A DNA stretch of 64,000 nt from Triatoma infestans. Its lineage: Eukaryota > Arthropoda > Insecta > Hemiptera > Reduviidae. The stretch spans positions 1-64,000 of the forward strand of contig JAAEAF010000368.1 of NCBI GenBank assembly GCA_011037195.1, written 5' to 3'. Made by a program: the position numbers and the translations under genes. Positions 12,201 through 24,200 of this stretch are shown piece by piece. The notes under the pieces are model-generated. The model was not told the origin of the DNA. It worked only from the letters and a program-made list of their open reading frames with translations, and searched no databases. Position 1 is the first letter of the stretch, and every line of letters begins with the position of its first letter.

Positions 12201-15200
12201 CTTCAAGAACCTCGGCTCCATGTAGGATCACGCTCTAACAAAGCGAACAACATTTACACTAACACTGCTACATTCACATAATATAAATATAGCTTGCAGA
12301 GTTAGTTAATGTTCCAACTGCTTATTTCCAGCCTATCCACAACAAACTATCTCACTACCATACTCTCACTCACACATATGGACGATCACCTTTTATGAAC
12401 ATTGATACCCTAGGAAACCACAGTTAATCTTATATCTAGTTGCAGTAGATTTAGCTTTGTAGTCAATCCCTCTGCAAATCTAACATCTACATTGCCACAA
12501 TTCAATCTTAGGTAAACGTATCTTTAACCATGTCTGTCATAGTTAATTTGTGGTTCAGGAATAGCGGGGATAGAAAAAGCCATCTACTGAGCTTGCTTCC
12601 TTTGGAGGCAACCATTATCAATGGAATGAAGGAGGACCCAAATGGAATCCCGATAAAGTACACATTATGCATATCACAAATTTCTTGAATGAATAATCCC
12701 TAACAGATTTGTTTTGTTTTCAGATATGCTGGTCGACAGGAATTGCCAGACAATTTAAAGGTATTGTTCCGTACTGTAGCTATGATGGTTCCAGATTATG
12801 CTATGATAGGGGAAACTGAATTGTATTCTAAAGGGTTTGATTCGGCCCGAGTGTAAGTAGTATTTATTTTATTTCACGATACATAAGCAAACAGCAAGTG
12901 CCAATTAGTTCTAGTATTTGCTTTTTAAAAGTCAATAATAAAAAACAACAAAATATGTTCTTCAACAAAAATAAATAACAAGATTTCTTAATGATATTAC
13001 TGACCATTTACAGCCAAAAGATTGAGGTTTTTCTCCAGCTTATTGTTGCGCACTAAATAGAGTCCTTCCCATTCAGGAACTGCTTGGGAGTCAAAAATGT
13101 TATGGTTGAATATACGATAATGTTTCTAATAAAATAGAAATATTTATATATTCCTGTTTTGGAACTTGGTGAACAAATAAAAAGAACAGATTCCATCATC
13201 CAAGTAGATAATATGATTTTTGATTAAGTTAGGAATATGATTTTTCATAAATTATCGGTCTTCTTGCCTTTTAATTTTATTACAATGAAATTTTGCTATT
13301 AGTTAATATTAAATTTCTACAAAAATTTAAATGCTTATCAAGAGCTTTGGGATCTTTTCATCGATCTGTTTGAAATTGTTTAGCTTGACGTTGCTAGGGG
13401 CAACCTTTTACATAGAACCCAGTTCCATTTTTTACAATCACTTGTTCAAGTGTTATTCAAACGAAATGGCATTAGAAAAATCAAATTTACACAATCCTTG
13501 GATTGAAGCTTTTACTGATCTCAGAGCTGATCTACAAACGTTTAGTTCTTGCATGAGTTTATCAGATTTGAATGCGGATAATGATTATAAACTTGTTGTT
13601 GGTGATTTTGGTAATGGTGTGCAGATAAAATTGAAAGTATTTAAAGGAACATTATTAATTATTGAACTGCCATTACTTTCACAACCGGTGGCAATAATGT
13701 GCATGTATACAGATAGAAGTGAACCAAGAATCCCAGGAATTGCAGTAGCAACAGGTTCTAGTGTTTTAGTCTATAGAAATTACAGGCCTTATTTTAAATT
13801 TACATTGCCTTCACAAGATTGTAGTAGCCTCGAAGCTGATGTTTGGCAAGAAGTAAATAATAGTGAACAGTTAATACAAGTTTTGAAAGATATTAGTATG
13901 GATGTGGGATTTTCCAACTTAAGTTCGCCTTCGCAGAATATGCTTCTCATGGAACCATCGTTAAGAGAAGATTTTTTAAATCATAATGCACATATTGTAG
14001 TTAAAAAGCAAATAGTTATTATATGCGCAACCACTATTAGTAAATATGCTAGCAATGACCGGGATGTATCTTGTGCAATATTGGCTACCGAAAGTGGACA
14101 ATTGTTTGTGATGGATCCAGAAACGTTCACATTAGTGAATGAATTTCAGCTGCCGGGTATTTGTTGTAACCTCGCCGCTTCTGGTGTATACCTTGTGGAA
14201 TATTGTATATTGATGGCTTTGAGAAATGGTACACTGTACACTCTAAGAGGCAATAATATGCGTTATGTCACCCAGTTAATGTCACTACCTGTGACAACGC
14301 TCCTTTGGATAAATAAAATTGTCACAGCTTGTATGGATCATACTTTAACTTGCTACAATTTAAAAGGCCGTAAATATTGGTCAGTTACTTTACCTTCACA
14401 TCCATTACATATGACTGATATACCTTTGGTAAGTTTTGCTTTGCATTTACTTGCTATTAGTTTAGGAAATGGAAGTGTACATTTCTATAATGGAGCAAAT
14501 GTAGTATATATTATAACAAATCAAGAACCAATATATTCTATGATTTTTGGTAAGTACGGCCAAGAAGAGCATGCACTTATTACTGTCACATGTAACGGTG
14601 CATTAGATGTAAAATTGTTGAGAAGAACGGCACAATTTAAAAATGAAATTATAAATAATCAAGTAGCACCAAAGCCGCATGATATTAAATTTTTAGTGCC
14701 TAAAAAAAGTAAACTATTTCTTGAACAATCGCTAAGAGAAAGACAAAAATGCCGGGAAATGCATACATGGTTTCATCGTTCTTGGATGGGTTTAAGAGTG
14801 TTGACCAGTGAAGCCTACGTGAACGCATTATACAATTCTTCAATTACCAATAATGAATCTTTAAAAATGATTGTTGAAGTGGTTGGTTTAGGACCAAGAA
14901 TGAAGATGAGAATTATTTTACAAAATATTTCACAAAATATAATCCCAATTGATTTAAAATTAACATTTATATATGATAATAAATTATATATAATTCATGA
15001 ACCAATAATTAAAGTGCCACTAATGGTTAAAGGTGTTAATTATATTTTAGAGACACTTATAACTTGTAAAATGCCTGTGGCCGGGACTATAAAAGTTTTA
15101 GTAATTTCGTCTATTGTCCTTTTATCAACATCTGTCAATATGCCCGATTCTGCTGGTATATTAGATTAAATTATTATTCTTTGGTAATTATAGAAAAAAA

Positions 15201-18200
15201 AAAAAATAGTTACTTTTGAATGTTGTGTATATATTTTTATTCCTTTTGTAAAAATGGAAACTAAATAAATCTTTTATTAATTCACATATAACTTAAAATT
15301 TAATGTTATTTTAGGGATAAGTGCAAATCCTCAGTCCTTTTGTTTTATGTTTTTATTTAGTTGAAAACTAGGAATTAAAAAGATGAGACAATGGGTCTGA
15401 GGATTTTCACTAGTAATAATATTACCATTTATTATTTTAAAAAATCGTATGGGTTTTTTACACCATATTACACTTTTTTTCTCTACTATCCAAATTTCAA
15501 TTATGTAAAGTACGGTTCTGGTGTTTTGTTCCCTTGTTTCTAGTGCAATTTGCTCTTTGCATAATATAATTCTGGATTTAAATGTTGTTTTTTTTTTTTA
15601 TGAGGATTGCCACTCAAAATCAAATTGAGTCCATGCCCGTCGTTCTCAATCCATGGAATCGTCCATCTCAATCTGAAAATACTTAAATTTTATATATTAT
15701 AATTTAAATGATTTCTTAATGAAGAATGCTACTTACTTCTTATTTTCTGAATCATTTAAATTATAAAAAGAAAAATAATAAAAACTTCGCATTATTATAC
15801 CAACTTATAACTTCAGTATTTTTGCTTGAATAACACAAAAATCTAACAAAAGAATATTTTATAGTTTGGCAGTAAAAATTGTAGAAACCTACAAATTATG
15901 CTCAGAACAGTTATCTTCACAGTCTCATTATGATTATGGTATGCGAGCCGTGAAAACTGTGTTAAAAGCTGCTGGAGTTTTGAAACAAAAATATCCATTC
16001 CAAAGTGAATATGTAATAGTATTAAGAGCAATTATTGATGTTAATGAACCGAAATTTTTAGGACAGGTAATTTGTTTCGACATATTTGGTCCCGTTTATT
16101 ATTACGCTTTTTTTAAGAGAGAAAAATATATTTATGACACAGAGTCAGAAATGGAAAAATTTGTATAATTTATTATTAATAGCAGTTTGCTGATGTTGTT
16201 TGCATAATTATTATACATATATGATATATCTAAAGCAAAAATATATTTACTTTATACTTTTAGGATTTACCCTTATTTACTGGGATCTATCAAGATCTCT
16301 TCCCGGGTATTATTCTTCCCGCACCTGACAGGGTGGAACTTATAGAAACTCTTCATATAAAACTTCTTGATCATAATCTGCAGCCAACAGATTGGTATGT
16401 TAATAAAATTATTCAAATTTATGAAATGATTTTAGTAAGGCATGGACTTATGATAGTTGGAGAACCAATGGGAGGGAAAACATGTGGATATCAGGTTTGT
16501 TTCACCAGATAATGTTAAATATATATAAATATATTAACTTAATAAAATTAATATCTTTTTAATAGATTAATATATTTTTAAAATAAATTGATAAAATAAA
16601 ATATTTTTAGAAATAATTATTATATTTTTAAAGAAAAAAATATATAAATTAATATATTTATTTATTATATAATACGTTTTTAAATATTATTTTTTGAAGA
16701 ACTTAGGAGAAGCACTTACACAGATACATGGTAATAAAAAATCAACAATGGAAGAATTCAGAGTACAATACCGAATAATTAATCCTAAAGCTATAACCAT
16801 GGGACAGTTATATGGACAGTTTGATTTGGTTTCTCATGAGTGGTCTGATGGTAAGAGGATGTTCGATAATTTTAGTTTTTCTTTTTTTATATACATTAAA
16901 ATATTTTAGGAAAGGAAAATTAAAATTTGGACTCAATGGTGAATGAACCTTAGAAGATATCCATGTCACTTCTTTTAAGAGCGTTCTCATTAAATTAAAT
17001 TTAAAAGTAATAAAAATAGAAATTTTAGTTTAATTGATAACAATGTCACTTCAAAACATATATAATAAACATTATAACAAATATAATAATTTGAGTATTT
17101 GGAGTCGAACTCAAGGGTATTCAAATGTTCCATGGTCCTACAAATTGAAGCACTTCAATTCAAAATTCTTCGAACCATTGTCAGCGTGATCTATCATATC
17201 TCATCATGCTCTATCCATCCCCCTAAGAATACAAGACTTTTTTTTTGTAGAGGAGTGGCTATAAAACTAAATCCCCAACGATCTGAAAGATTTATTCTGG
17301 CTCCCTTGTGAAAGAGTGTAGTCGTCATAGAATGCACTCCTGTACAAAATGTACAATGTATAACTGTGAGTTATGTATGCCTGTGGATATTCTAAATTCT
17401 AAGTAGTTATATGTATCAGCAACCCCTGCAGATCCAAGGGTAGTGTGTGAGTGTTGCTGGATTCAATATAAGAATTGTTCGCGTTGCTAGGAATGGAATA
17501 CCCACAGTCTTGCAAAGATAGATCCCTTTCCTCTATGGAAATCCAGGATTTCAGTCCAGAATTATTCGAACTAAGAGCGCTCTATTCGCAATGATCTTAA
17601 TATTCCCTTCATATCTAGTAATCAAAGATCGCCACTTGAATCTCAACAAAGGTTTTTTACTTTATTGCTCCAGTTCGTCACCTTTCATCCAGATTTCTTA
17701 AAAGCTTGTCCTCTATTGTTTAATAAAATACCATTGTTGATTGATTGTTTATTTTAAGGGATTAACCATTCGCTAAACCTATGCTATATAGACTTCTTCT
17801 GCATCAATTCTTATAGCCATGGTAGCTATTGTGTATACAATGAAGAGAGAATGAAAAAAGTCTGGTAATAATTACCATAAAAACTATTTATGTTCTTCTA
17901 ATTATAATAATAATTGGGTGAATTGTTACTTATATTTTTTCATTTTTATTTTGTGAACTTCGCTGATTATAGTTACTGCAATTATGGGCAAGTTCGTATG
18001 AATAAAATGAGTTCCAATTATATTAATAATTATTTTTAGTGCGATTTATGATCTTATTAAAGGGTAGAAGAACTTCAAATGGAATATCACTGGTATAATG
18101 TTATAACTTCATCATGCATTGTAATTAGAGTTGTCATAGCAACCGATGAGGTTGCAATAGGATCATTTAGGGTGGATTGAAGCTCTTCTTTGAGAGCTTA

Positions 18201-21200
18201 CGGAAAATTATATCATTTCTGGAAAAAGCTATTGTAATTGATAGAAACGTTTATTATACTTTACCGTTGAAGCTTATAGAAATAGAATTAATATTATGGA
18301 AACTTGCAAACATCCAATCCAGCAGTGCTGCCCTTAGAGTTTCTCTCCCTAGGAGCCTCTACAGCTCACTCCCCGTGATGAACGGTGTTGGCTTAGCTAG
18401 TGAAGCAGACAGTGTACTGAGGAGAAGGCTTCGAGGAGGGACTCAATGTACTATACGACAAAAAAATAGAAATATTACTTTTATTTGAAGCAGTTATGTG
18501 TAAATTGATTTTAGCATGAAGGTTTGATGGAGCATGGGATAGATTTTAGAGCAGGGTCTACCCTTTGGACTCCCATTTCTAAGCACCGTTCCATTACTAA
18601 ATACTACTACTACTAATAATAATAAGGTGTTTATTCAATAAATGAAAATTATACATTCACAAAATAATATATAAAACAGAAAACACAATTTGCAGAGTCC
18701 GTCTGCAGAGTTGTTCTATAAATACACCAATCAGCTCCCAAATATAATATTATTAACCAATTAAGCATTTATTTTTATAAATTAGAAATAAACACTGTAA
18801 ATGTATACTTATTATTAAAAATATAAGACTAAAAATCATAAAATTAAATGGGAATACAACTAAAAAAAAACAGAGCTTATAACTGATATAGACCTAAAAC
18901 TCATCTGTACTTCTATTAAATTTAATAATTGAAATGATCTATTAATGAGCTTCTATATGCACCAGCGGCTATACAAAACTGATTTAAATTGATCCAATTC
19001 CTCCCATTTAAATAATCTATAAACTCCGATTTTTCTAATCTGCTTTTACCAAAACTCTTCACTCTGAATTCGGCCAAAATTGGACAGATGGTAACATAAT
19101 GAAACACATCTTCGGTTTCTGCCATATTACACATAGAGCATAAATACTGATCCTCCTATCGACCAACTCTAAAATTTAAATTTAATACCTGTCCCCTTAC
19201 TTTAGAGATATTACTTATTAACAATGAACTATTACTATCGGCTATATAATGTTTACTTCCCAGGTCAAATTCTAATTCCTTATATAAACTATGATAGACT
19301 GATTTATTAGCTTTTATATACAAAGTTTCTTTAAATTCAGATTTAATGGCCTCTAATATCCTGACAATAGAATCATCAGCAAATCCCACAATTTCACAGT
19401 TATACTTGGTGCACATATTTCGGAATAAGCCGGACCAAAAAAGATTCCTAGATATTATTTCCTGTGCTAATACTTTCGTCAGTCTTGTAATTGGTGATGA
19501 CAAAACCTTTGTAATATAATTATAATGTAGAGAAAAAGTATATGCAAATATAGGATAAGCACCTGTTTCTAGGTATATGATATAATCAGGTGTGTTTCTG
19601 GGCAAGGCAAATATTCTCTTTATAAAAAAAATGTATAACTTCTCAATTTGCTCAAAGCGCATGAATCCCCATACCTGCGCCGCGTAACAGGCAACTGCCC
19701 TGGAGACCGCATTGAAAACCTCTACTTTACTCGAGACAGGCACCTGATTCTTTCTAAATAAATTATTAAATGTATAATTTATCCCAAACTTAGCTGCCGA
19801 GACCCTTTCTCGAATATGCTGGGTGAAGGACAGTTTCGGCGTTAAATACACTCCTAAATACTTATACTTATTTACCACCTCTATCCTTCTTCCCTCATAA
19901 ACCAGTGTTCATTACGTGCCAATCTGCCTCCCTTCGGAAAACTATTATTTCTGACTTTGCTAAATTTAATGTCAAATTCCATTTAGCACAATACTCTGAT
20001 AACCTGTTTATCATGTGCTGCAAGATAGAAGGATTACGGCCAATATCACCAAATCGTCTGCATAGAGTAAACATTAGATGTTTACCACCTCGCCACCCGA
20101 ATACCCCCTTTTAATGCTTCGTGGATATCATTTAAAACTAAATACTATCAAGGATACTTAAATATATTATATGACAACTTAGCGTATTTTCCAAATAACG
20201 AATTTTCTTTCTACTTGATAGTTATAAAATAAATGTATGTGTTCTTGATAGCATTTAGTAATTAAACAATTAATAATTTAGTAATTAAGGCGCGTATTAT
20301 TATTATTGTTTGTTATTGTTATTTAAAGGAGTTTTAGCCAATACATTTCGGGAGTTCGCTACAAGTTTAAGTCTAGACAGAAAATGGATATTGTTTGATG
20401 GTCCAGTGGACGCTGTCTGGATTGAAAATATGAATACAGTTTTGGATGATAATAAGAAGTTATGTTTAATGTCTGGAGAAATTATTCAGGTAAATTGCTT
20501 TATATTAAAGGTGTGGTTAGGTTGGCCATTCTGGATAATGAAATTTTATTTTTTCTGATATTTTCTCCATTGTGGTTCAAAGTTCTCAAGTTATGAAAGA
20601 AACTTTTTAGGTGGAAGTCAAAATCTTAACAGGAACTTGATGAACCAGACTCTGTGTTGCGTCGTCTTGCCAGGTTGCATCTGTATTGGTAACTTCCGCG
20701 TCCTCCGGCCAGACATCCTGTTTCTCCCCTTTTTAATTCTCTCCCGCCAATTCTCTGGCGCGTTCGCGCCTTCTCGCGTTTCCGGATGATGGTTTCCCCT
20801 CCAAGCCACCCCCTTTTTCCTGGTTATTCATCCCTTTTCTTCACTTGTGGTTTGGGTCACTTCACGTGCGCATATGTGTATTTGTTATCATTTACTGCTT
20901 CATCATCAAATGGCCTCCACGGGTGTATTGCGTTTACAACACGTCTTTCATCTCTTCCTTCAACCAGCTTCCGAGAGGTCTTATTCGCATCAACGAACGC
21001 ACGCTTCCGTACCGCTTCATTCACCAATTACCTTCCCGCAATTTCCTTCATACACACCCATACACGAACATATTTACACATATACACAGCCTTATACCCT
21101 TTTACGCTTCCTAGCGTCTTTCACAGCTTCTCCGGCTCAACGCACGCTTCTCATTCATCATAACCGCATCTTTAAGGCAAGCCAATTAACACTTTATTGC

Positions 21201-24200
21201 CTTGTTAATTTTCATAATTGCGTGCTTCATTAAGCCCTCTAACGCTTTCGAGTTCACGCTTACGCGTGTACACTCTGGCTGTGGAGAAAAATGTGAAAGC
21301 AGTCAGAATCAGTGAAAAGAATCATGCTGAGGCGAATAAAAATCCGCCAAATAAATTGATTTTTAGATAAAGTTATTTAACATAAATATCTTGGATCTAA
21401 AGCATAATTCTACTAAATTGTCATTTACTTATCATGTACTATTATTAAAGAACATTCGTTTGCGTTGTATGTTTTGAAAACAGTTTTAAAATACAATTAT
21501 TTTTTTTAATGCGAAATTGTTTTGTTTATTTTAAGATGACTAATAAAATGAATATGGTATTTGAACCCGCTGATTTGGAATTTGCTTCACCAGCCACTGT
21601 ATCAAGATGTGGTATGATTTATTTAGAACCAAAACTCTTAGGGTGGAGAGCCTTTTATCTATCTTATTGTAATATACTAGTTACAAAACTAAATGCAGAA
21701 CAATTTGAACTTGCTAAAGAAATGATGGAATGGCTAATTCCTCCTGTATTTGATTTTATTTCGCACCAAGCAAAAACATTTGTTGAAGCATCTGAATTGC
21801 ATCTATTCTATGTGAGTTTCATTTATTTACTTTTACTTGTATCTATGTGTGAAAGATTAAATTTATGAGTTGCCGAATTTTTTTAGTGAATGTGTGAATG
21901 CGCGTTTTGTCCATATTATCATCCCGTCATGTCCTACAATTTTCATGTGACAGTTGTAGACAGAGCGGATCTCCAACTTGACCTTTTCATGGACTTACAC
22001 TTATATTAATTTGGAAGTTTGTTTATTTTAAATTAAACAAGTTAATTGTAAACTAAATTACTAGAACGGAACTTCATTGCTTATTACTTTTGAATACAAC
22101 TGTCATGTTCAGTTTACTTTTTGTCACGTCACAATACGGATTTAGATTTAAAAAGTCTGCTGTGAAAGTTTCTCATACTGCCGTTTACAAAATTGTGACA
22201 AATTTTATAGTGAATATACCAAATTTAATGAAACTCGACGGTGTATTTAGGGAAAAAAATCGCAAAAACTCACTTCACACAGTACTAAAAACACACTTCC
22301 GGTTTACTAATTTTCTTGAAACTTGGAATTTTGGTAATCTATTTATTTCTAATAAATTTTGTTTGGATGGTAGAATTTTATAATCAACTAAGACAGTACT
22401 TAGGAGGAAAACATAACCCCACCCCTCCCCTAAAAGCCCCCTTAAATGACTTTACCAGGAGAAATATTTTGAATAAAAGTTGTAGCACTTTACATATGTA
22501 GTTCACATGCCCAGTTTAAAGAAAGTAGTTGGAGCTGTTTTAGGGAAAGTAACAGAAAACTGAAATACATTTCAGTAAAAACGCACTTCCGGTGAATCGA
22601 TTTTCTTCAAACTCGGAATTTCATCAACATATTTAATTCTAATTAATATTATTTAGATGATAGAATTGCACCACTGAATTGTACTAAACTGAAAAACCAC
22701 CTGAGAGGCAAACCTGACCTCATCCATCCCCCAAAAGTGCTCTTAAATGAATTTTTCCAGAGAAATGTTTCAATTAAAAGTTGTAGCACTTTGTATGTTT
22801 TGTTGATATTCCTAATTTAAAGAAAATCGTTGAAGCGAATTTTGAGGAAGTCGCAAAAAAGTGAGAAAACTATTCAGTAAAGTCGTACTTTCGGTTTGAG
22901 GAATTTTGACAGACAACTTATTGCCGGATCCCATAATGATACCTAATGAAATACCAACTTTGAACTTTCTGAGATTTTTCGTTTTTGAGCTACCACTTTT
23001 TTGGCCTCAGGGGACCCCAAAACGGATATTTCCGGGGGAAACGCGATATCAAAAATTTGACATTATTACTATTAGTAAGAGAAAGTAAAAATTTATTTCA
23101 TATAGTCTTGAAGATCAATATTTAATGAAGATGTTTCAACATTCAGGAGTTATCGTAAGTATTAAAATTGAACAAATAGCTGCGGCTTGAAGGAAAAAAC
23201 AACCTCCATAAACAAATATAAATACTTACATGATAAAATACTTTTTCTGCCAAATTATTCAGCAACTCCATAATAAGGCTGCATTGCTTTCAAATTGCCT
23301 AGTTTGAAAATCTCACATAGCTGAAAAAATTTTTTACGACCAGCAAGTTAACAATAAATTTGAACTACCTGACTATTTGAAGCTTATAGACTGCAAGCCT
23401 TTGTTTACTCTATTGAAACTATGTTTCCTTTTTACAATCTTTTCATCATCATCTCTACTTTTAATATTGCCATATCAATGTTCAATATTTTTGTAATGTA
23501 TTGTGGAACTCCTCTTCAAAGTCTTCAAAATCGAGGTGGAATAACGATTTCAAGCACGCTATGAATCTCACAAATTTTCGAACGTCCAGTAATTACTTTC
23601 AGTACTATACTAAACAAAATTATTGTTCTTAATTGCTTAGTTTTCATTTCTAAATCATCGGTGTCAAATTTAACAGATAATAGTTACTTTCTCTTGCTAC
23701 TGAAAGAGGATTAAATGCAATTACCCCAAATTAATCTGATTTCCCATTTCCATTTCAACGCCTTGTCATTTTCTGTTTCTATGGGCACTTGGGAATCCTA
23801 GGATTGGTAAATGATTCATATTTTTTTAATTTATTTTTCTTCGGGTTATTTACCTAGGTAATTTGTTTATTATTTAAGGCACAAATTTTCGGCCAAAATC
23901 AATTTCCTGAAAGCCACTTTGCTGCTTTTTAGTATTTTTTAATTTTTCTCACATTATTGATAGTGAACTATATTAATATAAAGATTAGTGTTTTTGGAGT
24001 CTTTTGGATAATCTTTATTTTATATATTTATTTTTTATGCCAAGTTCTAGGGTGGGCCATTTACAGATCTTAGGAGTTAGGCCCACTGCTTTTAGCAAAT
24101 CAGTTATGAGCATATTTTTCCTGTTAAGTTTAAGTTTGACTTTTGATTTAAAATTAAATTAATTCAGTTTTATTATTATTTTAATGATGTTATCTATTTT

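Noticed and set aside
13331..13465. Upstream 45 codons in frame with BBS1 as an N-terminal extension
   Set aside because: No counterpart in BBS1 proteins, hydrophobic low-complexity wording, and the stretch contains the X-box, so it is more likely promoter and 5' UTR.
18177..18488. Small protein gene downstream of the intron-11 X-box
   Set aside because: The frame lacks a good start, matches nothing I recognise, and its second half lies in a SINE fragment.
20786..21233. Three overlapping frames in the GC-rich island as a gene
   Set aside because: Their composition reflects CT-rich DNA, there is no domain-like pattern, and none has flanking gene signals.
23742..23812. Mutually exclusive alternative exon 14
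   Set aside because: A one-base deletion changes phase at the donor, so splicing to exon 15 would break the frame.
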